From contig CAMZMU010000059.1 in NCBI GenBank assembly GCA_947311845.1, positions 39,049,226 through 39,113,225 of the forward strand: a DNA stretch of 64,000 bases. The letters run 5' to 3'. The notes beneath the pieces are model-generated. The model did not search any database. It was not told the DNA's origin and worked only from the letters and a program-made list of their open reading frames with translations. This DNA comes from Poa pratensis (Eukaryota > Streptophyta > Magnoliopsida > Poales > Poaceae). Numbering within the stretch: the first letter of the stretch is position 1; the number at the start of each line of letters is the position of its first letter. Shown here piece by piece: positions 55,121 to 64,000 of this stretch. A program made the translations under genes and the position numbers.

Positions 55121-55715
55121 ATTGTATTCCTTCGATCAGATTTGACATGTGTGTAATTTTTAAATGGGGGCTTGTCGAAGGGCCATTGGCCGATCTTTAT
55201 TAAGATAGAGAAAGAGTACAGCGAGCCGGTCACACAAAGTGTGTGCCAACGAACAGATACGGTGAGTAAGAGCTGAGCCAGACAGGTCTGGCCAGCCGAA
55301 ACCCAACTCGACGCCTACGACCCGGGCAGGTCAGATTACCGAGACCCGGCCTACAGATCGCCAAAGGACCATTTCATCTCGAATGCCCTCGAAGATCAGC
55401 TCTTCACGCTGGCTTTTGTGGTCGAAGATCCTGCTATTTCTCTCCTTCCATAACCTCCAGTGCACAAGGATCACCACCGTGTCGAAGTCACGCCTGAAGT
55501 GCTTGGGTTTTAAATGGGGGCTTGCACATAGTATAGGCCAACATGGTACACACGAACAATATTGGATTGCCACCTCACTAATGAGCTCAACTAGGACTTG
55601 GGTCAGTTGATGTCCTGAATCTTGATGACGATAAAGAGATTCTTAGTAGCACTTAGGTTACGTACCGCTGCCATGCTCTCGATGAGAGGATCTATGGACT
55701 ACGTGTTCCAGCATA
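55121..55715 (+). repeat. Duplicated segment, copy 2 (partner 48418-48788), split by a LINE
   Basis: Matches copy 1 in 55121-55174 and 55525-55715. The two parts are separated by the LINE piece 55175-55507 and its TSD copy. Because copy 1 lacks the LINE, it documents the empty site. Confidence 0.65.
55175..55507 (-). mobile_element. 5'-truncated LINE fragment with 17-bp TSD
   Basis: TTTTAAATGGGGGCTTG occurs at 55158-55174 and 55508-55524. Between them the minus strand encodes the last part of a LINE ORF2 (KHFRRDFDTVVILVHWRLWK, ERNSRIFDHKSQREELIFEG) and a short 3' UTR ending TTAATAAAGATCGGCC. No poly(A) tail. Only 333 bp were inserted. Confidence 0.88.
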
Positions 55716-55795
55716 GCCAAAATAACGAAATAGGCTGTAGCCCTGCTATATAAATATAGCAAACACTTGATACAATCAACAGACTTGTCATTGAT
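55716..55795 (-). mobile_element. LINE-type 3' tail fragment
   Basis: The minus strand ends TTTGCTATATTTATATAGCA then GGGCTACAGCCTATTTCGTT, the same tail as the retroposon at 44259-45619. It is cut off on the right where Gypsy gag sequence begins. The boundary is approximate. Confidence 0.55.
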
Positions 55796-57640
55796 ACAAT
55801 CGGAAGAGTACCAGCGTGAGCGCGATGTTGAGAAATTCCGCAAAATACGAAGTATACGTGACCCTCTTCTGCATCGGGATCTGCAGGGAAACTTCGAGAA
55901 GACTTCTGCCCAAAAGCCTTTAAAGCCTTGGCAGAAATACTCTTTCAGAGTTAACCCTGATGGAGTCATATTCTTCTCCACCCCGGCCAAAAACCTAGAG
56001 GCGGCCAGGGAAATCATGGGAGACGAAGCAGTTCCAATTGAAGAGCGCCACCATTATTCTAAAATGCTCATCGAAAAGGCGGTAGAGCAGCAGGCTAAGG
56101 CGGACTCAAACTCAAAACTGGCGGACGACACGCGTCTTTGCAAGACAGCCGTTGCCGGCGGTGGAGATCCAGAGGAACCAGCTGGTTCCAGTAGCCATGG
56201 CAATAAGGGTAAAGACCTAGGAAGGACAAAGTTCCTGACAAACACAGGGATGAGTCAAAGACTGGGTCCAATCGCCATAGTGACAAAGGCAAGGACGACC
56301 ACCGGCAAAGGATAACACACGCCATAAGAAGAGTGATCCGCCTCGCCGTGAAAGAGATCAAGACAAGGGGAAGGACGCACGGCGTGGGAGTGACCGGCTT
56401 AACATGCCACCTCCGCCCGCAGCACGGGCAAGAGACGAAGGAAATAGGGGCAACAGAGATCCGCCTCAAAGGCGATCTCGCTCCCGCTCCCCTCATCGCC
56501 AAAGCCGTCAGGAGGAGCCAAGGCGTAGCCAATCCAACAAAGGACCAGCCAGGGAAAACACTCATATCTCAGACGCCCGCATCCGTCTCGATGAGATTAA
56601 AGCGGCCAAAGAGGAGTCTTACCTGGGCCCTGTGTGCTTTGGACCGGCGATTCGCAAGGTGCAACTCCCATCCTCGCTAGGCAATGTCAAGAAAATTGTG
56701 GACAAGTACAATGGCATTGACAAACCGGACATATGGCTGCCTGATTACATCCACGCCGTTGGTATTAATGACGGTGATTACAACGCAGCTGTACGTTTTC
56801 TTCCACTCATGTTGGAGGGAACGGCCCGGTTATGGATCGACACTTTGCCAGAAAAGAGTATCCACAATTGGCAAGACATGCAGAAAACATTCATGCAACA
56901 CTTCTCATGCACATACAAACGTCCAAAGGCTTACTCAGATCTACTAAAGTGCGCTCAAGTGGAGGGGGAGTCAAGCAGAGCTTTCATAGCTCGATGGACA
57001 GAGACAAAGAATGCATGCGAAGACGTTTCTGAGATCCAGGCCATACATGCTTTTATGAACAGCCTGAAGAAAGGCAACATGATGAGATATATGTTAGCCA
57101 GCCAAAACATCAAACACCTCGGCGAGCTCTTAGACAGCGCGAACAATTACGCTGCAGCAGAAGACGACGCTCGAGCTGACGACGGCGATCTGCGCATGGA
57201 CATAGCTGTTAACCCGGAAAAGCGAAACAACAATCAAAGCCGGAAAAAGAAGGAAGCCAACGATGCGCCAGGACCATCAAAGGAGGTAGCCTTTGCCAAT
57301 AAGAAGGGTGGCCAGAGCGGGGCTAGCAGATGGCAGAAGAAGAGCGATGACAGTCAAGGGTCAAGACCCATTAAAATCACCTATGACGACATCAAAGATG
57401 AACCTTGTGCCCATCATAGCAAGCTTGGCAAATGCACCCATACCAACAGGCAGTGCCGCCTTAACGATGATATCAAGAAGGATCCGGACGCTGGCTTCAA
57501 GGCAAAACAGTTCAAGCGCAAGAACCGTAAAGACAAGAAAGAGCAGAAGGACAACGAGGAAAGTGCTTCGGAGCCGGAAGATCAGGAGCCAAAGCACAAG
57601 AGGAGCAACAAGTTTCCAAGGGTCGAAACAAGCCTTGTCA
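55796..57640 (+). pseudogene. Gypsy (Tat) gag
   Basis: The first frame (to 56315) reads EEYQRERDVEKFRKIRSI and RVNPDGVIFFSTPAKNLEAA. A frameshift near 56260-56400 leads into the long frame, with an SR/RR-rich basic stretch (PPQRRSRSRSPHRQSRQEEP) and then the retrotransposon gag capsid domain (AAVRFLPLMLEGTARLWIDT, KTFMQHFSCTYKRPKAYSDL, SSRAFIARWTETKNAC). A Lys-rich segment has a CAHHSKLGKCTHTNRQC Cys/His cluster that may replace a classical zinc knuckle. Gag forms the element's particle and binds its RNA. The copy starts within gag and has at least one frame break. Confidence 0.85.
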
Positions 57641-58440
57641 CTTTCCTTGCCACTCCTTCGGCCAAAAAGGAAAAGGCAGCCTGGAGGGAACTCAATGCCA
57701 CTATGCCAGCGGTTCCCCAGTATCTCAACTGGTCCGAGCACCCCATTACATGGGACCGCAACGATCATCCTGATCATATTCCACAGAACCCAGGGAATTA
57801 CGCGCTCGTTGTAAACCCAATTGTGCAGCAATGCAGGCTTTCTAAGGTGCTTATGGATGGAGGGAGTAGCATCAACATCCTCTATCTTGAAACCTTAAAG
57901 CGCATGCGCCTTTCTGAGACACAGCTAAAACATAGCACAGTCAAGTTTCACGGCATAGTGCCAGGCAGGCAGGCCAGTTCTATGGGAACAATCGTCTTAG
58001 ACGTCACCTTCGGTGACGAAACAAACTATAGGACTGAGGAAGTTGCCTTTGAGGTGGTGGAATTCAAAAGTGCGTATCACGCAATCTTTGGCCGCCCAGC
58101 CTTTGCCAAATTCATGGCACGCCCGTGTTACATCTACAGCAAGCTCAAAATACCTGGACCAAACGGCGTCATCACGGTCAATGGCGACTTCAAGAAGGCG
58201 AAGGAATGCGAAGCAGGAAACGCCGTCTTAGCAGAAGCAGTCATCAGCAAGGAAGAGCTGGAGCAGTACAAGAAAGAAGTTAACACCAATGAAATGCCGG
58301 ATGGTAAAAAGCCTCCTTGCGCTCGGATGTCACTTTCAAGGCCAGCTCAAACTCGAAGAAGATCGTGCTGGACAACGCTGATGCAAGCAAGACGACGAAC
58401 ATAGGCGCGACCTCAGTGACGCATAGGAAGGCGCGCTCGT
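57641..58440 (+). pseudogene. Gypsy (Tat) protease
   Basis: Continuous with gag in the frame ending at 58404. The retropepsin core is VLMDGGSSINILYLETLKRM, where DGGSS replaces the common DTG/DSG active-site triad as in other Tat elements. It is followed by VKFHGIVPGRQASSMGTIVL and YHAIFGRPAFAKFMA. It would cleave the gag-pol polyprotein. A frame break near 58300-58330 separates it from RT. Confidence 0.82.
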
Positions 58441-59700
58441 CAAGTTCCTCCGTGAGCAACGGGATATTTTTGCATGGTCACCATCAGACATGCCAGGAGT
58501 ACCCCGGGAACTTGCCGAGCACAGCCTTAATGTCGCCAAAGGTGCCAAGCCAGTAAAACAAGGTCTTCGTCGCTTCGGTCCAGAGAAGAAGAAAGCAATA
58601 GGAAAAGAGGTAGCTCGGCTTAGTGCCGCTAATTTCATTAGAGAGGTTATCCACACAGATTGGCTAGCAAATCCTGTATTAGTACCTAAGAAGGACGTGA
58701 AAGACTTGCGCATGTGCATAGATTTCACCGGCTTAAACAAAGCCTGTCCTAAAGACCCCTTCGCATTGCCGCGAATTGATCAGGTCGTAGATGCTGTATC
58801 AGGTTCTGAATTACTATGCTTTTTGGACGCTTACTCTGGCTACCACCAAATTAAGATGAAGGAGTCTGACCAAATTAAGACTTCCTTCATCACACCTTTC
58901 GGAACGTTTTGCTACATAACTATGCCTTTCGGGCTTAAAAACGCTGGCTCAACGTACCAACGGTGCATACAACGTTGCCTACACGATCAAATAGGCCGCA
59001 ATGTTCACGCTTATGTCGATGACATTGCCGTTATGTCGCGAAAACGCGGCGATCTCATCGTTGACCTTCAAGAAACCTTTGATAACTTGAGAAAATATAA
59101 CATGAAGCTAAATCCGGGAAAATGCTTTTTTGGCGTCCCAGCAGGAAAACTTTTAGGCTTCATTGTTTCAGAAAGAGGTCTTGAGGTTAACCCAGAAAAG
59201 ATTCGAGCTATCATGGACATCAAAAAGCCTACTTGTCTTAAAGATGTCCAAAGGCTCGCAGGATCTGCAGCAGCTGTAAGCCGATTTATTAGTAGGCTTG
59301 GGGATAAAGCTTTACCCCTATACAGGTTGTTGAAGAAAACTAAGACGTTCGTCTGGACTGAAGAGGCAGATGCAGCCTTAGCACAGTTAAAAGACGCCTT
59401 AGTTTCAGCACCAATATTAGCGTCTCCTCTACCACAAGAGCCGATGCTACTTTACATGGCGGCTACCAACCTAGTTATTAGTGCAGTGGTTGTTGTTGAA
59501 CGAAAGGAGAAGGAAAGGAGCTACCGGAACAAAGGCCGGTATATTATATCAGCGAAGTCTTCTCCGAATCCAAACAACGATACCCTCACTATCAGAAGCT
59601 GGCTTATGGAGTTTTCTTCGCAGCCAGAAAATTACGCCATTATTTCCAAGAGCACCCAATCACGGTAGTCAGTAAGGCGCCATTGGGTGACATTATAAAC
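58441..59700 (+). pseudogene. Gypsy (Tat) reverse transcriptase and first RNase H
   Basis: The main frame 58490-59668 shows all RT blocks: ANPVLVPKKDVKDLRMCIDF, TGLNKACPKDPFALPRIDQV, FLDAYSGYHQIKM, TPFGTFCYITMPFGLKNAGS, the catalytic YVDDIAVMS, and GKLLGFIVSERGLEVNPEKI. The thumb and connection include LYRLLKKTKTFVWTEEADAA. The first RNase H starts near 59440 and is broken by an indel near 59510, after which its remains are spread over two frames. RT copies the element's RNA; with the frame breaks this copy is inactive. Confidence 0.88.
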
Positions 59701-59720
59701 AACACGATGCCACTGGACGT

Positions 59721-60350
59721 GTGGCTAAGTGGGGAATTGAATTGGCAGCCTTCGATATCCAGTACAAGCCACGTACAGCCATCAAATCCCAGTCTTTAGC
59801 TGATTTCATCGCAGACTGGACGGAAGCAATGGATGAACTTCCCCTCCCTGACGAAGAATATTGGGTTATGCACTTTGACGGCTCCAAAATGTTGCAGGGA
59901 TCGGGAGCTGGCGTGGTACTGAAGAACCCTAAAGGAGACAAGATGTGCTATGTCTTGCAGATACACTTCAATGCCACTAATAATGTTGCAGAATACGAGG
60001 CTCTGTTGCATGGATTGCACGTCGCAAAGGATTTGGGCATTAGCCGTCTTTTGTGCTATGGCGATTCAGACCTCGTTGTTCAACAGTTAGAAGGGGCATG
60101 GGACGCGAAGAGCCCTACAATGGCTGAATACCGACGCACGGTAGACGAGTTTGGTCGGTGTTTTATCGGCTTAGAAGTCAAGCATATCAAAAGGGAGGAA
60201 AATGAAGCAGCGGACGCCTTAGCCAGAATGGGCTCGAAAAGATCGAAGGTGCCCTCCGATATATTTTGGAGCACCTGTACGTGCCGTCTATTAAAGGCGG
60301 AGATGAGGATGACCCCATGGCTTCGCAGTCTGTTTCCGTCATGCTGGTAA
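59721..60350 (+). pseudogene. Gypsy (Tat) second RNase H (aRNH type)
   Basis: In the frame from 59721, YWVMHFDGSKMLQGSGAGVV carries the first catalytic Asp. NNVAEYEALLHGLHVAKDLG carries the Glu, CYGDSDLVVQQLEGAW the second Asp, and HIKREENEAADALARMGS the C-terminal acidic motif. An additional archaeal-type RNase H after RT is specific to the Tat branch in plants. The tail after 60250 is frame-shifted. Confidence 0.82.
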
Positions 60351-60359
60351 GCCAGACTG

Positions 60360-61642
60360 GACACAGCCCTACATAAATTTCCTCCTTAACAAGGAAGAGC
60401 CAGAGGATGAAGTCTTAAGGCGGCAAGTTGTGCGCAGAGCTAAGGCATACACAATAATAAATGGAGAGCTATACAAGCGGAGTACCACAGGTGTATATCA
60501 ACGATGCGTTTCGCCGGAAGAAGGACAGGAGATACTAGAAGAGATCCATGGTGGATGTTGCGGTCATCATGCCTCTGCCCGAGCAATTGTCGCCAAAGCT
60601 TTTAGACATGGATTCTACTGGCTCACAGCAAAGCAAGATGCAGAAGAACTCGTCAAGAAATGCGTTGGATGCCAAAAGTATGCAAGACAGCCAAAGATGC
60701 CAGCCCAGGAATTGCGCACCATCCAATCACGTGGCCATTTGCGGTCTGGGGACTGGACATGGTAGGTCCATTCAGGACTGCGCGAGGCGGCGTCAAACAT
60801 CTCTTAGTTGCGGTGGATAAATACACCAAGTGGGTTGAAGCTAAGCCCATAAAAAAGCTTGATGGGGCAACAGCCAAGAAGTTCGTCATTGAGGTTATAA
60901 CGAGATTTGGCGTCCCCCACAGTATCATTACGGACAATGGGACAAACTTCGCCGTAGGAGAACTGGCAAAGTACTGTGGTGAAGTTGGTATTCGTTTGGA
61001 CTTAGCATCTGTGGCTCATCCACAATCGAATGGCCAAGTTGAGCGAACCAACAGTATAATCTACAGGGAATAAAGCCAAGATTAGAAGTGCCTTTGCATA
61101 GAGCAGCTGGAGCGTGGGTAGAAGAATTACCTGCTGTCTTATGGAGCATACGCACAACTCCAAGCAGTGCAACAGGCTATACCCCTTTCTTTCTCATATA
61201 TGGCGCTGAAGCGGTACTCCCAACAGATGTCCTGCACGACACACCTCGTGTAACAGCCTACGTTGAAGCAGACGCAGAAGAAGCCAGACAGGATGGCTTA
61301 GACCTTCTCGAAGAAGAGCGTGAGATAGCGCTTCAGCGCTCCGCCATTTATCAGCAGAACATGCGGCGTTACCACAGTCGCAAGGTAAGACGGAGATCGT
61401 TTCGAGAAGGCGATTTGGTGCTTCGCCTTGTTCAGCAAAAGGAGCACAAACTATCTCCCATATGGGAAGGACCCTTCGTTATCAGCAAAGCGCTTAAGAA
61501 CGGGGCATATTATCTTGTGGACCTCCGTGATATCGAGAAGAAGAAGAAAAGAGGCCGCAAAAGGAAAAGGAACGAAGAAGCAGTGCTCAAGGAGACGAAA
61601 CGTCCTTGGAACATTGAGCAGCTACGTCCTTTTTACACTTAG
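60360..61642 (+). pseudogene. Gypsy (Tat) integrase
   Basis: The HHCC zinc-binding domain is at 60530-60690 (GGCCGHHASARAIVAKAFRH, then KKCVGCQKYAR). After a frame change near 60700 the catalytic core has WGLDMVGPFRTARGGVKHLL (first Asp), GVPHSIITDNGTNFAVGELA (second Asp) and HPQSNGQVERTN (Glu). A stop at about 61071 follows. The next frame (61088-61642) has LWSIRTTPSSATGYTPFFLI and the C-terminal LSPIWEGPFVISKALKNGAY, ending in a Lys-rich tail and LRPFYT. Integrase inserts the cDNA. Stops and frameshifts show it is dead. Confidence 0.86.
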
Positions 61643-62130
61643 CAATTCTATTGTAATCACACCATATATGATTATGAAATAAAAGTCTTTGGTTCCCTCA
61701 ATTATTTTTATGCATGAGTTCTCGCCGTCTTTTATTTCCATTTGATCATATATTTCGATAAAAATATCAATGTTAACCCGAATTGGCTTCGTGCTTGTGG
61801 TTACTCACATGATGCTTTTGCCTTAAGGCCTTACAAAAATTAAAATTGCATCCGTCTAAGAGTATTTATCTGATCGCGTATATGCTGGCTTGTCTTAGTA
61901 GATGCTTTACGCACCAAAAGCCGGCGCCGTTTCTGTGTTTAAACAGTTTGGTTACTAACCCTGTTGCCAGCGAAGTGTTCCGTGCCTTAGGTTCTGCCAG
62001 CATACGAAAAGGCTAAAGCATATAAGCCAGAAAACTTAAAGACGGATAAGGAGCATAGTTTGCAAGCCTTTTAAAAATAAGTGCATGCGTCGCAAAACAA
62101 ACATGTTCAACAGATAAAAAGGCTCCTGCC
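61643..62130 (+). other. Non-coding spacer downstream of Gypsy pol
   Basis: AT-rich with no open frame of note. It lies between the pol stop and the convergent antisense ORF, so it may serve the 3' end of both transcripts. An AATAAAAGT motif at about 61678 follows the pol stop. Confidence 0.4.
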
Positions 62131-62131
62131 A

Positions 62132-64000
62132 TTACAAAACATAACTTAACAAGTCTTTTGTGCCATCTTTCATGACACGCTTAATGCAAAGTTTTTCCTG
62201 CATCTTATGCAGGGGACTGAGGAGGCGAAGACACAGGGGACTTGGATGGATCCAGCGTAGCTTCAGACTCGCCTTCTTCTTCTTCTTCTTCATTTCCGTC
62301 TTCTGACTCATCGCCATTGCCAGTGGTGGGGCTTCGGCTTCGTCATCAGACACGTCGTCAGGACGGGGAGGCACAGGCTTCTTGGAGAAGAAGATAGACA
62401 AGTCTACCATCTCAGCAACGGCTGAGGCAAAGCCAGAGACAGAGGCATAGACCTTTTCTTTGACGAGCTCGTTGCCGTCTCTGTCCTTGGCTGGGAAACA
62501 CTTGATAACGCGCCACATGTTGACTCGGGGTAGTGGCCGCGAACAAGTCCTAGAGCAAGTTTTGCTCCGCCTCTAGCTGCTGAGCGAAGACGCTCCACAC
62601 CTCTGGGACGCAGTTCTGAAGAAGTGGCAGCAAGTTGCTGGTGTTTGTCACTTGGGGCAGCTGTTTTGGGAAGATGTTGGCGACAACGTCTCTTCCCGCA
62701 GCATACAGCCCTGACACAATCTCGCCACACTCCAAGATAAGCTCCAGGCGCGTCTCAGAGGTAAGCCTTTCCCCAAATCCAGCTGGAACTGAGGAAGGGA
62801 GGAATGGAAAAAATTAAGGCGCACTGAAGTGTTGAATAAAGGCGAAAAGTGACAGAAAGTGCGAGAAGTAAAAGAAGAGAGGCTTACTTAGCAGTTTCTC
62901 GTCAATGGCGGTGCTCTCATCAGCTTGGCGTTCAAGACGACCTTGTAAGCTCTGGATTAGGAGCCCATCCTTTTCAGCCTGTCGCTGCAGTTTCAAAGTT
63001 CTGCCTTCAGTTTGTTCTGCCTTCAGCGGCGCTGTCTTGGACGGCTTTAAGATTGGCCTCGGCCGTCTTTCGGTTCTCCTCCAGTTGCTTAAACAAGGCG
63101 GCATTTTCCCGCCTCACCACTTCTATATCGCCAGTCTCGCTGACGATCTGTTTTGCCTTCGCCACAACAGCTGCGCAAAACACATTGCATGTGTTGAGCA
63201 TCTTATGTCTTAAAATGAACTAAAGTCACATTGCATGTGAAAGAACAACATTTACCTTTGTTCGCCTTATTTTCGGCGACGGCTTGCTTGAGCACTTGCC
63301 TTTGGTTACTCAGTGAGTACCATAGATCGCATGTAAGTTGCTCACTGCTCTGCTAGGCAAGGGTAGTAGTAAGTAAGAAAGGTAAAGCAATAAGGTATGG
63401 CTACAATGGGCTTGGGGACTGAGTCTTTATCACATTAAAGAAAGGCCATTACGTCGGCTTAGTCAAAGCACAACGTAATGCCCGGGGACTAGTATGTACA
63501 TAAAGACGGAATGTTTACCTGCATCATGGCCTTCAAGGCTTTGTAGCTCTTCTTCATTGTGACGTACAGCTCGTCACAATTGTCTTCCAGATTTAATATG
63601 GTCAATGTTTGACCAACTGGCCTTAGCTTCGGAGGCGGCTCGTTGCGCTCCTTCTCATCGGCAAGCATGGCGGCGATGTTGGGTAAGATGTACCCCTCGT
63701 CGTCAAAGAGCTCTTGCTTCACCATGTTGCGATAGCCTCACGAGTAATGGGCTCGTTCGGCTCCTCTGACTGAAGTACCGCCGCCTTCCCAGCAGCGGCA
63801 GCCCTGGCCAACTTTTCAGTTTCCGTCTTATCAGGTAAGACGGCTGAGTCCAATCTATATGATGATCTTCAGATGGGCCTGGGCTGTCTCTTGTTGAACG
63901 GAGGGAGTGGGGGGAGCGATGGCTGGAGAGGGCTCAGTCTTTCTTTGCCTGGAAGAAATTACTTTCTTCCTCTTGAGAGGTGCAGTTGGTTTGATCCTGC
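62132..64000 (-). pseudogene. Antisense multi-exon ORF (aORF) of the Tat element
   Basis: The minus strand carries open exons with matching splice sites. They run 63519 upward (ends CAG|GTAAAC; ELFDDEGYILPNIAAMLADE), 63256-63352 (after CCTAG, ends AAAG|GTAAAT), 62888-63170 (after GCGCAG, ends CTAA|GTAAG; coiled coil RRENAALFKQLEENRKTAEA) and from 62788 (after CCTCAG; LILECGEIVSGLYAAGRD). The last exon then breaks twice (stop at about 62553, frameshift near 62525) before NMWRVIKCFPAKDRDGNELV and an acidic Lys-rich end. Such genes opposite to pol are known in Tat/Grande/Ogre-type elements of plants, and their role is unknown. Here it is decayed, and its start is outside the window. Frameshifts also occur near 63030 and upstream of 63725. 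Confidence 0.65.

Larger units (their letters stand above)
55796..64000 (+). mobile_element. Ty3/Gypsy retrotransposon of the Tat lineage, 5'-truncated and decayed
   Basis: The plus-strand domain order is gag, protease, RT, RNase H, second (aRNH-type) RNase H, integrase. A minus-strand ORF set follows downstream of pol. The second RNase H and an antisense gene between pol and the 3' LTR are hallmarks of Tat elements in grasses. The 5' LTR and the gag start are missing, as the element begins inside gag next to a LINE tail. The 3' LTR must lie beyond 64000. Frameshifts in every coding region make it inactive. Confidence 0.85.

Noticed and set aside
1..64000. tRNA or rRNA genes
   Set aside because: No cloverleaf-like sequence with A/B boxes or conserved rRNA core was recognised by eye. 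A covariance-model scan would be needed to exclude tRNA pseudogenes.

Overview
This window is nuclear DNA of a large-genome grass, most likely the Triticeae (wheat, Aegilops or barley). The evidence is the repeat content: Copia and Gypsy LTR elements in nested layers, an LTR family starting TGATACGTCTC with a TGGCGCCGTTGCCGGGGA primer-binding site, Tourist and Stowaway MITEs, PIF/Harbinger DNA transposons and many LINE pieces with long target-site duplications (TSDs). A monocot-style GC-rich AP2/ERF gene is also present. No bacterial operon, rRNA, tRNA or CRISPR structure is visible. Most coding sequence belongs to decayed transposable elements. The two host loci I can support are a tandemly duplicated small coiled-coil gene (34.3 and 40.4 kb, + strand) and an ERF repressor gene (43.0-43.7 kb, - strand).

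Layout. 1-1240: LINE fragment (-). 1.24-2.54 kb: unassigned sequence with a small unrecognised coding remnant. 2549-9692: Copia element (-) with TSD CTACG, decayed gag-PR-INT-RT-RH, and an extra integrase segment where the primer-binding site should be. 9.7-12.9 kb: flanking sequence, an unclassified CGGTC-rich segment, a perfect Tourist MITE and MITE-like pieces. 12.98-14.31 kb: Harbinger transposase remnant (-) split by a LINE. 17119-19522: complete-ended Harbinger element that carries only the Myb-like/NAM-associated ORF1. 19.5-25.5 kb: mostly unassigned, with a GC-rich island at 22.0-23.7 kb.

25509-32817: LTR element without pol (-), with 1.59-kb LTRs and an additional PBS+gag piece beyond its 3' LTR. 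33.8-41.3 kb: a direct tandem duplication of a ~1.6-kb gene unit. The second unit is split by a 4.4-kb solo-LTR-like insertion that itself contains a LINE. 43.0-43.8 kb: ERF gene with EAR motif and two apparent frameshifts. 44.3-55.8 kb: GC-rich RT-less retroposons with clear TSDs, Stowaway MITEs, old duplications and GC-rich intervals without a convincing gene. 55.8-64.0 kb: Tat-lineage Gypsy element (+), 5'-truncated, with gag, protease, RT, two RNase H domains, integrase and a multi-exon ORF on the opposite strand downstream of pol.

The genes do not form a pathway; the window is a record of successive insertions around two small host loci. The points most worth following are the duplicated small gene (each copy broken differently), the ERF gene with two single-base lesions, the chimeric Copia insertion, the ORF1-only Harbinger element, the RT-less retroposons, and the spliced antisense ORF of the Tat element. 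All calls come from reading the sequence; no database search was possible.
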